Part shown: piece after piece, positions 34,944 to 42,928 of the stretch | Layout: each line of letters opens with the position of its first letter | How positions within the stretch are numbered: the stretch's first letter is position 1 | DNA from: Catenisphaera adipataccumulans | Lineage (GTDB): Bacteria; Bacillota_I; Bacilli_A; Erysipelotrichales; Erysipelotrichaceae | Assembly (NCBI RefSeq): GCF_014202755.1 | Contig: NZ_JACHHK010000007.1 | Span: 1 to 64,000, forward strand | Length of the DNA: 64,000 bases | Direction: 5' to 3' | The notes under the pieces: model-generated | What the model saw: only the letters and a program-made list of their open reading frames with translations | Database searches by the model: none | What the model was told of the DNA's origin: nothing | Translations under genes and position numbers: made by a program

Positions 34944-36605
34944 ATGGATTCGGAAATCAAAATCGTCGCCAACCGTTATGAGATCCTTTCATTGATCGGA
35001 CAAGGCGGTATGGCGGATGTTTATCAAGCGCGCGATACGATTTTGAATCGTGTCGTTGCGATAAAAATTCTGCGCGACAGCATGAGCGAAGACCCGATGA
35101 CCTTGGTGCGGTTCCAGCGGGAAGCCAGTGCTGCCAGCCGTTTATCACATCCCAACGTCGTCGATATCTATGATGTCGGCGAATACAAAGGCATGCATTA
35201 CATCGTGATGGAATATATCCGCGGCCGGACATTGAAACAGATGATCAAACGGCGCGGCTCCATCGATCTGCACGAATCGCTGAATATTATGATCCAGCTG
35301 ACCAGTGCGATCAAAGATGCGCATTCCCACAATATTATTCACCGTGATATCAAACCGCAGAATGTGCTGGTAAAGGATGACGGTACGGTCAAGATCACGG
35401 ATTTTGGCATCGCGATCGCCAATGACAATGTCCAGCTGACCATGAACAATGCGGTCATGGGTTCTGCGCATTATTTGGCGCCGGAAACGGCCCAGGGCAA
35501 AGAAGCGACGCCGCAGGTGGATATCTATTCATTGGGCATCGTTTTTTATGAATTGCTCACCGGCAGCGTGCCTTTTCAAGGACATACGCCGACAGAAATC
35601 GCTGTCAAACATCTGCGGGAACCGATGCCTTTTGTGCGCGATTATAACCCGGAGATCCCGCAGTCCGTGGAAAACATCATTCTGAAAGCGACTGCCAAAA
35701 ACCCGGCGGACCGGTATGAAAACGCCGGCTTGATGCTTTATGATCTGGAACATTGTCTGGATCCGGAATATATGAATATGCAGCGGCTGACGTTCGATGA
35801 TCGGCCGATCGCCAATGTCGATGTTTCGCACGGGCATGTGGAAGTGGAGTACGATGATCGGCCCGTAAGCAAACCGAAAAAGCAGCGGAACTGGGCGACG
35901 ATCCTTACGATATCGATCTGCGCTATCATCATTGCGGTCATCTTATTCTTGATGGCCTGGGTGACCGGTCTGGTGCGGTTCAGCGGCATGCTCGGGTATG
36001 AAACCATGCCGGATGTGACCGAGATGAAAGTGGCAGATGCCGAAGAAAAACTTGAAGCATCCGACTTCACGCACTATAAGATCAAACGCAAAGTCAGCGA
36101 CAGTGTCAAAAAAGGTTATGTGATCGAAACCAATTACGATGCCGGTGACGTGGTCTCTACCGAAGACACGGTCGTATTGACGGTCAGTAAAGGACCAAGT
36201 TATTTGATCAAAGATTATACCGGACTATATTTAGCTGACGTCAAACAGGAATTTGAAGATGACGACGTCAATGTAAAGATCAAAGTAAAGTATAAGAATG
36301 CCTCGGATACCAATCCTGGCGTGATCCTGAAACAGTCAAAACTGGAAGCAGGCGATCGGATCGATCCGGATGCCGGTGAAACCATTCAGTTTACGGTTTC
36401 GCGTTATCCGACCATCACGATCCCGGAGAAGATCATCGGAATGGATGTCACAAAAGCGAAGAAACTGCTGAATGACAAAGGCGTTGCAGTCGTGACGGAA
36501 CAGGTCGGCAGCGGATCCGGCGAAGTCCTTTACAGCAGCCCGTCGGTCGGCAGTACGTATACACAGGAAGGATCGGACAGCGTTGTCACGCTGTATTATG
36601 ACTGA
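34944..36605 (+). CDS. prkC: PASTA-domain serine/threonine protein kinase
   Basis: A 553-residue membrane kinase that senses cell-wall precursors or muropeptides. The kinase domain has GQGGMADVYQAR (residues 20-30), Lys41, HRDIKPQN with catalytic Asp135, and DFGIA (153-157). An APE-type segment (YLAPETAQGKE) follows. One transmembrane helix lies near 320-345. The extracellular part carries three PASTA repeats, from about residues 355-425, 426-490 and 491-553. Many homologues have three or four. It is followed by rsgA, a combination conserved across Bacillota that links kinase signalling to ribosome assembly. Confidence 0.96.
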   Translation: MDSEIKIVANRYEILSLIGQGGMADVYQARDTILNRVVAIKILRDSMSEDPMTLVRFQREASAASRLSHPNVVDIYDVGEYKGMHYIVMEYIRGRTLKQMIKRRGSIDLHESLNIMIQLTSAIKDAHSHNIIHRDIKPQNVLVKDDGTVKITDFGIAIANDNVQLTMNNAVMGSAHYLAPETAQGKEATPQVDIYSLGIVFYELLTGSVPFQGHTPTEIAVKHLREPMPFVRDYNPEIPQSVENIILKATAKNPADRYENAGLMLYDLEHCLDPEYMNMQRLTFDDRPIANVDVSHGHVEVEYDDRPVSKPKKQRNWATILTISICAIIIAVILFLMAWVTGLVRFSGMLGYETMPDVTEMKVADAEEKLEASDFTHYKIKRKVSDSVKKGYVIETNYDAGDVVSTEDTVVLTVSKGPSYLIKDYTGLYLADVKQEFEDDDVNVKIKVKYKNASDTNPGVILKQSKLEAGDRIDPDAGETIQFTVSRYPTITIPEKIIGMDVTKAKKLLNDKGVAVVTEQVGSGSGEVLYSSPSVGSTYTQEGSDSVVTLYYD

Positions 36606-36606
36606 T

Positions 36607-37446
36607 ATGAAACAAGGAACGATCATAAAAATTATTTCTAACCAGTATACGATCCATTCGGCGGAAGAAGAAATCATCGCCACGCCGCGCGGTAAAATGC
36701 GCCGGGACGGTGCGCCGGTCGTCGGCGATCACGTTGAGTATGAATATATCGAAGGCTCGTACCGCATCCATCGTGTGCTGCCGCGGCAAAATCGGCTGCT
36801 GCGGCCGGCGATGGCAAATGTCGATCAGGCGCTGATCGTTACCAGTATGAAAGATCCGGATTTTTCGGAGCACCTGCTCAACCGCCTGATCTTTCTGATT
36901 TCTCTGGCCCATGTAGAGCCGATCATCTGCGTGACAAAAGTCGATCTCTATGACAAAGATGCCGAAAAGCAGTTTACCTGGTATGAAAAAGCAGGATATA
37001 CAGTTGTCTATTCCTATCCGGGCAGTGATGATGAAGATCTGAAAACGATCTTATCCGGAAAGATCAGCGTTTTATGCGGTCAGTCAGGAGCCGGGAAAAG
37101 CTCGCTGCTCAATCGGCTGGATCCGGATTTCCAGCTGCAGACGCAGGAAATCTCCAAAGCGTTAGGCCGCGGAAAACACACGACCCGCTATTGTCAGCTG
37201 CATCCGATCCTGGATGGCTGGGTCGGGGATACACCAGGCTTTTCCAGCTTGGATTTTTCCAGGCTGGATCTTTCAGAGATGGATAAGGTCATCAAAGATT
37301 TTCAGCCCTATCTGGGCAAGTGCCGGTTTTCCGACTGCCGGCATTTGAAGGAACCGGACTGTGCTGTCAAACAAGCGGTAGAAAACGGTGAAATCAATCC
37401 GGTCTTATATGAAGATTATCGTCAAATTAGGGAGGAATTTTCATGA
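36607..37446 (+). CDS. rsgA: Small-ribosomal-subunit biogenesis GTPase RsgA
   Basis: A 279-residue circularly permuted GTPase that acts in late 30S maturation. It has an N-terminal OB domain (PVVGDHVEYEY), then G4 VTKVDL before G1 GQSGAGKSSLLN, with G3 DTPGF after it. The zinc-binding C-terminus has CRFSDCRHLKEPDCAVKQAV. I prefer the ATG at 36607 because the N-terminus then matches Bacillus RsgA. An ATG at 36598 is in frame and overlaps prkC; neither has a clear ribosome binding site, so translation is probably coupled. It shares an ATGA overlap with rpe. Confidence 0.95.
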   Translation: MKQGTIIKIISNQYTIHSAEEEIIATPRGKMRRDGAPVVGDHVEYEYIEGSYRIHRVLPRQNRLLRPAMANVDQALIVTSMKDPDFSEHLLNRLIFLISLAHVEPIICVTKVDLYDKDAEKQFTWYEKAGYTVVYSYPGSDDEDLKTILSGKISVLCGQSGAGKSSLLNRLDPDFQLQTQEISKALGRGKHTTRYCQLHPILDGWVGDTPGFSSLDFSRLDLSEMDKVIKDFQPYLGKCRFSDCRHLKEPDCAVKQAVENGEINPVLYEDYRQIREEFS

Positions 37447-38099
37447 ATGAACATATCGTAGCACCATCGGTCCTTTCCTTGGATTATACACATTTGAAGG
37501 AACAAGTCCGCGGATTGAATGAATCCAATGCCAAGTGGCTGCATTTTGATGTGATGGACGGTCACTTTGTTCCCAATATCACGTTTGGTCCGATCATCCT
37601 GCATACTTTTGATCAGATGTCGGATTTATTTATGGACGTCCACCTGATGATCTCGGATCCGGAAAAATATATTCCGGATTTCATCAAGGCCGGTGCCGAC
37701 GGGATCACGTTCCATACAGAAGCCGTCGGAAATGACATTGAACACATCCGGAAGATCATCGATGATCTGCATGCACAGTCGATCAAGGCGGGTTTTGTGG
37801 TCAAACCGAAAACGGATATCAAGCAGTTTGAACCGTTGCTGCCGATCGTGGATTACATTTTGATCATGAGCGTGGAACCGGGATTCGGCGGTCAGAAATT
37901 TATGCCGGATCAGCTGGAAAAAGTGCGCTGGCTGGATGCCAAACGGCAGGAAAAAGGATTGTCCTTCCGCATTGAGATCGACGGCGGCATCAATGAAACA
38001 ACCGCAAAAGAAGCGTATGCAGCCGGCTGTGATACATTGGTCGCCGGCAGTTACGTTTTCAAGGCAGATATTGCCAAACAAGTTGATTCGATCTTATGA
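37443..38099 (+). CDS. rpe: Ribulose-phosphate 3-epimerase
   Basis: A 218-residue TIM-barrel enzyme that interconverts ribulose 5-phosphate and xylulose 5-phosphate in the pentose phosphate pathway. It has the expected SVLSLDYTHL, the metal-site HFDVMDGHFVPNITFGP, MDVHLMI, MSVEPGFGGQKF and IEIDGGINETTA; the acidic and His metal ligands are all present. It has the ribosome binding site GGGAGGAA and an ATGA overlap with rsgA on one side and thiN on the other. Confidence 0.96.
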   Translation: MNEHIVAPSVLSLDYTHLKEQVRGLNESNAKWLHFDVMDGHFVPNITFGPIILHTFDQMSDLFMDVHLMISDPEKYIPDFIKAGADGITFHTEAVGNDIEHIRKIIDDLHAQSIKAGFVVKPKTDIKQFEPLLPIVDYILIMSVEPGFGGQKFMPDQLEKVRWLDAKRQEKGLSFRIEIDGGINETTAKEAYAAGCDTLVAGSYVFKADIAKQVDSIL

Positions 38100-38701
38100 A
38101 ACGTGCTGTTTTGATCACGCCGATGGTCTCTGAGATCGTACCGTTTGATGAGGCAGATTATATCGGAGTTGATGCCGGTGCCCTGCTGCTGCTTCATAAG
38201 AGAATGCCGATGAAATGTGCTGTCGGGGATTTTGATTCAATGGATGAAACACAGTTTAAAATGCTCGAAGCGGCAGTCAAGATCTACCAGCATCCGGTCA
38301 TGAAAAATGAAACTGACAGTGAACTGGCGATCCGTCTGTGCATCGAAAACGGTTATGACGATGTGATCCTGGAAGGCGGTCTGAACGGCCGCATCGATCA
38401 TACGATCGCCAACCTGCGTTTATTGATGTATCGCTATCCGCAGGTGACCATTTTGGATGGGGACCAAATGGTACGTATACTGCGACCAGGTACGTATAGG
38501 GTCGATACGCCCGTCAAGCACGTTTCCTTTTTTGCGGTCGAACCATCCGTGCTTACGCTGCGGGGCTTTCTCTATCCGCTTGAACATCGATCGATCGTCC
38601 CTTCGGATATTTTTACGGTTTCCAACTCATTGGATGGCAAAGAAGGGCAGATCATCGTAGAAGCGGGCAAGGTATTGTATATTTGTTCGAATGAAAGGTA
38701 G
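38096..38701 (+). CDS. thiN: Thiamine pyrophosphokinase
   Basis: A 201-residue enzyme that converts thiamine and ATP to thiamine pyrophosphate. The N-terminal catalytic domain contains GVDAGALLLL, the acidic CAVGDFDSMDE, and NETDSELAI followed by LEGGLNGRIDHTIANL. The C-terminal beta-domain binds thiamine. It completes the canonical rpe-thiN pair at the end of the Bacillota priA series. The product is the cofactor of nifJ and dxs, both encoded in this window. It overlaps rpe by 4 nt. Confidence 0.93.
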   Translation: MKRAVLITPMVSEIVPFDEADYIGVDAGALLLLHKRMPMKCAVGDFDSMDETQFKMLEAAVKIYQHPVMKNETDSELAIRLCIENGYDDVILEGGLNGRIDHTIANLRLLMYRYPQVTILDGDQMVRILRPGTYRVDTPVKHVSFFAVEPSVLTLRGFLYPLEHRSIVPSDIFTVSNSLDGKEGQIIVEAGKVLYICSNER

Positions 38702-38707
38702 CTCGGT

Positions 38708-39946
38708 ATGACATTCTTTTTATCCGGTCTTTTATTTCTCTTATTGGGGATGTTTATGATTTTTATTCCGACGATGGTGTTTCGCTGGTTCAGTGAAGCA
38801 CTCTTTTTCGGCCTGATCGTACATGCCTGTCTGCAGGGACAGCGTTTTTTCCGCGGGCAGGGAAGCGGCCATTTTGTCGGTGCCGCTGTTTCTGCCGCAT
38901 TCGCCGTGTTTATTTTGTTTCATCAGCAGTTTCCTGCCTGCTTGCTGCACTTTTTATTCGGGTGCTATTGTTTATTCAGCGGTCTGCTTTCAGCCGTCCA
39001 GTTTTTGATCAACCGGAAGAATCATGCAGACGGCGGGCTGTTCTTTTTCTTCCATACGGCAGCGGCCTTCAGCATCGGTGTGTTCGCACTGACGCATCCC
39101 AATACAGCGGATGAAGTGCTGCAGATCTACGGTCTATATTTTATCTTGCTGGGGATCCGTTATCTGCACGATGCCCGTCAAAGTAAGATCTTTGAATCGG
39201 CCTATCATTGGCATCGGAAACTGCGGATCGCCATGCCGGCTTTGGCGGCTGCCTGGCTGCCGAGCTGGTTTATTCATCATTTTATCCGGACCCGATCGGA
39301 TGCCGACCGCCGCAAGAGTGACGAACAACCAGATCTAAAGATCATGGTCCATGTCGGCGAAAAAGGCATTCAAAAAATCGGGCACATTACATTCTGTCTG
39401 GACAATATAGTCTACAGTTTTGGAAATTATGATCGATCGGCTTCAAAACTGGGATCGATTCTTGGTGACGGCATCTTTTTTACGGCCCCGTATCGAGCGT
39501 ATATGAAAAATATAATCGTTGGAGAGAAGAATACCATCGTAGAGTTCGGCATCCGGATCACGGCCGCTCAGAAAAAGGCCATCCAGACAGAAATCGAAAA
39601 GCTCAAAACGGCTGCCGTCCGGTGGCACTGTCCGCTTGAAACAGATGCCTCCGGCCGGGAACAAAAACTGAAAGAAGACTATGCCTGCCGCGTCTATGCG
39701 CGGACCGGGGCGCAGTTTTATAAATTTACGCAGGGAATTTTTAAAAAATACTGGGCCTTCGGCGGCAATTGTGCCTTGTTTGTCGATCAGGCATTAAAAA
39801 AGCTGCAGGCTTCGATCCTGGATTTCCGTCTGATCATGTCGCCGGGAATTTATTTTGACTGGCTGGAGAGTGAATTCGCAAAGAAAAACAGCCCGGTCAT
39901 TTCACGGACTGTCTATTTGGCAGAAGATTTCCAGAGCTCGATTTGA
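38708..39946 (+). CDS. DUF308-like membrane protein fused to a permuted papain/NlpC-P60-like domain
   Basis: A 412-residue protein of no recognised overall family. Residues 1-155 hold six or so hydrophobic segments with HdeD/DUF308-like spacing, and another hydrophobic stretch is near 173-193. The C-terminal half (about 208-400) is soluble. It has KIMVHVGEKG...KIGHITFCLDNIVYSFGNYD with His226, and later WAFGGNCALFVDQALKKL with Cys355. A His motif before an N-C-x-x-[FY]-V motif is the order seen in permuted papain-like amidases and LRAT/YiiX-type proteins, so a membrane-anchored peptidase, amidase or acyltransferase is possible. It starts 6 nt after thiN and ends overlapping the converging TtcA-like gene by 34 nt. 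Confidence 0.6.
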   Translation: MTFFLSGLLFLLLGMFMIFIPTMVFRWFSEALFFGLIVHACLQGQRFFRGQGSGHFVGAAVSAAFAVFILFHQQFPACLLHFLFGCYCLFSGLLSAVQFLINRKNHADGGLFFFFHTAAAFSIGVFALTHPNTADEVLQIYGLYFILLGIRYLHDARQSKIFESAYHWHRKLRIAMPALAAAWLPSWFIHHFIRTRSDADRRKSDEQPDLKIMVHVGEKGIQKIGHITFCLDNIVYSFGNYDRSASKLGSILGDGIFFTAPYRAYMKNIIVGEKNTIVEFGIRITAAQKKAIQTEIEKLKTAAVRWHCPLETDASGREQKLKEDYACRVYARTGAQFYKFTQGIFKKYWAFGGNCALFVDQALKKLQASILDFRLIMSPGIYFDWLESEFAKKNSPVISRTVYLAEDFQSSI

Positions 39947-40647
39947 TCGATATTGGATAAACTGGAAATAAAGTTATCATGCGCTTCAGGATTCTCGGCA
40001 TAGAATGCATTCAATTTTTCTTTGATGTACTGCCGGCGCGTAAAGCCGTCATTGGGACAGACGCGGCGTACACCGGTGATGTGATTTTTGCGGCAGGCTT
40101 CGATAATGTCCTGCTCTTTTAAATAGATCATCGGCCGGATCAGATCCATCTGCTGCCGGGACATATATTGCTTCGGCTGAAAGGTGGCGATCCTCGAGCC
40201 ATACATCATATTCATGAACAGGGTCTCTACGGCATCATCGCCGTGATGGCCGAAGGCAACCTTATTGCACCCATTCGCTTTAGCGGCCCGGAACAGGTCG
40301 CCTTTTTTTAAATTGGAGCACAGGCTGCATTGGATCTGTCCGCGGGGGTTGGGATGTTTTTTTAAAATTTCATAGATACGGGTTTGATCAATGATCAAAT
40401 CTAAATTGTATTGTTCCGCAAAATCGATCATCGGCTGGTGATCAAAGTTTTCAAAGCCAACATCGACATGGATCCCGCAGAGAGAAAAGTGTTTCGTTTT
40501 GTATTTTTGATAGATACTTAAAGCCAGAAACAGAAGCATGGAATCTTTGCCGCCGGAAAAAGCGACCGCGATCTTATCACCATCTTCGATCATGCCGAAA
40601 TCCGTATCTGCTTTTTGGATAGCGCCTAAAATATGTCTAAGTTTCAT
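39913..40647 (-). CDS. TtcA-like tRNA 2-thiolation / PP-loop ATPase
   Basis: A 244-residue PP-loop protein of the TtcA/TtuA group, which adenylates and thiolates cytidine 32 or another tRNA position using an iron-sulfur cluster. The PP-loop SGGKDS is at residues 31-36. CSLC and a later Cys in RRVCPND fit the three cysteines that hold the [4Fe-4S] cluster in TtcA. GHHGDDAVETLFMNM is a conserved family segment. The ATG at 40647 lies 7 nt after an extended -10 box and has no ribosome binding site; an upstream in-frame start would run through the truB promoter. The 3' end overlaps the converging membrane-protein gene. Confidence 0.85.
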   Translation of the reverse strand: MKLRHILGAIQKADTDFGMIEDGDKIAVAFSGGKDSMLLFLALSIYQKYKTKHFSLCGIHVDVGFENFDHQPMIDFAEQYNLDLIIDQTRIYEILKKHPNPRGQIQCSLCSNLKKGDLFRAAKANGCNKVAFGHHGDDAVETLFMNMMYGSRIATFQPKQYMSRQQMDLIRPMIYLKEQDIIEACRKNHITGVRRVCPNDGFTRRQYIKEKLNAFYAENPEAHDNFISSLSNIDQIELWKSSAK

Positions 40648-40707
40648 GGTTCGATTATAACACATTGGTTGCCTAATCGTAGAAAGACCGATAAAATAGA
40701 AACTATG
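40645..40707. promoter_or_regulatory. Divergent leaderless promoters of the TtcA-like gene and truB
   Basis: On the minus strand, extended -10 TG-T-TATAAT (-10 at 40659-40654) is followed by six nucleotides and the ATG at 40647. On the plus strand, TTGCCT (40669-40674), a 17-nt spacer, TAAAAT (40692-40697), seven nucleotides, then the ATG of truB at 40705. Neither start has a Shine-Dalgarno sequence. Confidence 0.6.
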
Positions 40708-41517
40708 GATGGAATTTTGATCATTGACAAACCCCAGGGCATGACCAGTCATGATGTGATCAATGCCCTGCGGCGGAAATACGGACAAAAAAAATTCGGT
40801 CATACCGGCACACTGGATCCGGAAGCAACTGGCGTATTGGTCGTGTTATGCGGCAAAGCGACCAAAGCGCTGCAGTTTCTGACCGATACCGATAAAACCT
40901 ATATCGCTCAATTTGAGTTAGGAAAACGCACTGATACGGATGACATTTGGGGCAATGTGATCGAAACCAAGCCTGTTCGTACCGATTTTGACTTAAATGA
41001 AGTCCTGCAGTCTTTTGTCGGGCCGCTGCATCAGAAGGTTCCGATGACATCCAATAAGCGGTATAAAGGCCGCAAACTGCTTGAATATCAACGGAAAGGT
41101 ATTACCGTGCCGGATGTTTATCAGGATGTGACAGTTTACAGTGTGCAGGCGCTGAACGATGATACTTTCCGTATCCATTGTTCTTCCGGAACGTATGTCC
41201 GCAGCATCTGCCGCGATTTGGGCGAAAAAACCGGTAATGCGGCATGCATGAAAAGTCTGCGGCGGGTGCAGGTAGGACGTTTTACGATTGATCAGGCGCA
41301 GACCATTGAAGAGGAACCAAAGCTGTATTCTATGGCTCAGGTACTTGACCATTTGCCGAAGATCGAACCAGAAGATTGTCAGCCCGTCTATCAGGGTAAG
41401 CGCCTGTATTTGGATCGGGAAGAGCCGTTGGTCTGCATCTATGAGAACGGCGAACCGATCGCTGTGTATGAAAAAGAGGCACCCGGACAATATCACAGTA
41501 AGAGGGGGTTGTGGTAA
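40705..41517 (+). CDS. truB: tRNA pseudouridine(55) synthase TruB
   Basis: A 270-residue pseudouridine synthase that modifies U55 in the T-loop of all tRNAs. It opens with DGILIIDKPQGMTSHDVINALRRKYG. The catalytic Asp is residue 38 in HTGTLDPEATGVL. KRTDTDDIWG, MTSNKRYKGRKLLEYQRKG and CSSGTYVRSICRDLG are conserved segments, and a C-terminal PUA-like region follows. I chose the ATG at 40705 from homology; it is only 7 nt after the -10 box. The stop overlaps the ribF start (TAATG). The usual upstream partners infB and rbfA are not here. Confidence 0.95.
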   Translation: MDGILIIDKPQGMTSHDVINALRRKYGQKKFGHTGTLDPEATGVLVVLCGKATKALQFLTDTDKTYIAQFELGKRTDTDDIWGNVIETKPVRTDFDLNEVLQSFVGPLHQKVPMTSNKRYKGRKLLEYQRKGITVPDVYQDVTVYSVQALNDDTFRIHCSSGTYVRSICRDLGEKTGNAACMKSLRRVQVGRFTIDQAQTIEEEPKLYSMAQVLDHLPKIEPEDCQPVYQGKRLYLDREEPLVCIYENGEPIAVYEKEAPGQYHSKRGLW

Positions 41518-42500
41518 TGGAAGTTGTTCATATCAATTATAAGCATGTGCCCGCGCTGCCGGGCAGCGTAGGATGCATCGGTTATTTTGACGGTATCCAT
41601 AAAGGTCATCAGACACTGATGAAAAAAGCAGCGGCACTGGCTGAGGAAAAGAATATCGCTTCTTCCATCGTGACATTTGATCCCGATCCATGGAAGGTAT
41701 TTTATCCGGATCGGAAGATCACTCATTTGACCACATTGAGCGACCGGATCAAGATCGCCGAGCACATGAATATTGACTTGTTTTATATTCTGACATTCAG
41801 TCGAGAATTTGCGGCGCTGCCGGTCGATGCTTTTCATGAAGTCCTGCACACCATGAAGATCCGTTCTCTGGTCTGCGGATTTGATTTCCATTACGCTGTG
41901 CACAATTCTGGGAACACGGATACCCTAATCCAACAGCCTTATTTCGATGTGCATGTGATCGACAGTATCAATGAAGGCAATCGGAAGATCGCCTCCAGCC
42001 GGATCGAACCGCTGGTAATGGCCGGAGATGTCGAGCAGGCAGCCCGTTTATTGGGCTATGTCTATTCGATACGCGGTCATGTGGCGCACGGCTATAAACG
42101 GGGGACGAATCTGCTGAAGATCCCGACCGCAAATTTAAATATGCATCCGGAATACGCATTGCCCGCTGTTGGTGTTTATGCCGGTATGGTCAAAGTGGGA
42201 ACGAGGCTGTTCGGTGCAATGATCAACATCGGCAGCAATCCTACGTTCGAAAATGAAACCGTCACGATCGAAGCCCACTTGCATGATTTTAATGAGGATA
42301 TCTATGGTGAGGAAGTACGCTTCTACTTTTTGAAAAAGATGCGAGATGAAATTAAATTTGACAGTTTTTCTGCGCTGCAGAAGCAATTGTTCTATGATAT
42401 TGATCACTCACGTATCGTGCTGAAACAAAATGATGATCTGGTTCGGACCACAGCACGGTTATGGGATGTCAAACAAAATTTTGTGAATGTGCAAAGATAA
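41517..42500 (+). CDS. ribF: Bifunctional riboflavin kinase / FAD synthetase
   Basis: A 327-residue enzyme that phosphorylates riboflavin to FMN and adenylates it to FAD. The N-terminal nucleotidyltransferase half has CIGYFDGIHKGHQTLM (GxFDGxHxGH). The C-terminal flavokinase half has GHVAHGYKRGTNLLKIPTANL and GAMINIGSNPTF with EAHLHDF. AGAGGGGG sits 8 nt before the ATG at 41517, which overlaps the truB stop by one base. truB-ribF is a widely conserved pair. Confidence 0.96.
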   Translation: MEVVHINYKHVPALPGSVGCIGYFDGIHKGHQTLMKKAAALAEEKNIASSIVTFDPDPWKVFYPDRKITHLTTLSDRIKIAEHMNIDLFYILTFSREFAALPVDAFHEVLHTMKIRSLVCGFDFHYAVHNSGNTDTLIQQPYFDVHVIDSINEGNRKIASSRIEPLVMAGDVEQAARLLGYVYSIRGHVAHGYKRGTNLLKIPTANLNMHPEYALPAVGVYAGMVKVGTRLFGAMINIGSNPTFENETVTIEAHLHDFNEDIYGEEVRFYFLKKMRDEIKFDSFSALQKQLFYDIDHSRIVLKQNDDLVRTTARLWDVKQNFVNVQR

Positions 42501-42525
42501 AAAACTTTCCCAAATAACAAGGGTT

Positions 42526-42534
42526 TGTTATAAT
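42526..42534 (+). promoter_or_regulatory. Extended -10 promoter of the Asp23-like gene
   Basis: TG-T-TATAAT with the hexamer at 42529-42534, a weak TTTCCC -35 17 nt upstream, and the ribosome binding site TAGGTG before ATG 42561. Confidence 0.5.
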
Positions 42535-42560
42535 AGAAGCAAGAATTGTAGGTGAAAAAA

Positions 42561-42890
42561 ATGGCTGAGGAATATGTAGTAATGGAACCGCAGAACAAGT
42601 ACGGTACGGTTCGATTGAATAAATCGGTATTTTCGAGCATAGCGCTCAATGCCATGCAGGAGGAAGAAAATATCCAGCTGGTGGAAGGGACCAAGCCGTT
42701 CCGGGGCGGTATTGCCACGGAGATCAAGGACAACCAGCTGACGATCCGCATTCCGGTGAAAGTACACTATAAAGCGAATGTAGCGGATACCTGCACGAAA
42801 CTGCAGAACAAGATCTTTGAAAGTATTTCTTATATGACCGGTTTCAAGCCCCAGGCAATTGAAGTCGAAGTCGTCAGTTTCATTTTCTAG
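42561..42890 (+). CDS. Asp23/Gls24-family envelope stress protein
   Basis: A 109-residue protein of the Asp23/YloU/YqhY family (PF03780). VRLNKSVFSSIALNAMQEE, then TEIKDNQLTIRIPVKVHYKANV and the amphipathic VADTCTKLQNKIFESISYMTGF helix match the family. YqhY, which lies next to nusB in Bacillus, is the likely counterpart and is linked to acetyl-CoA carboxylase control; here the gene also lies upstream of nusB. The ATG at 42561 is preferred over an in-frame GTG at 42552, which lies on the ribosome binding site. Confidence 0.88.
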   Translation: MAEEYVVMEPQNKYGTVRLNKSVFSSIALNAMQEEENIQLVEGTKPFRGGIATEIKDNQLTIRIPVKVHYKANVADTCTKLQNKIFESISYMTGFKPQAIEVEVVSFIF

Positions 42891-42916
42891 GAAATCTTTT
42901 AAGATTTCCTTTTTTT
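42890..42916 (+). terminator. Terminator/attenuator after the Asp23-like gene
   Basis: GGAAATC and GATTTCC form a stem around TTTTAA, followed by seven T. The next gene starts only 13 nt later, so partial readthrough may feed the downstream operon. Confidence 0.8.
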
Positions 42917-42928
42917 AAGGAGGAAACG

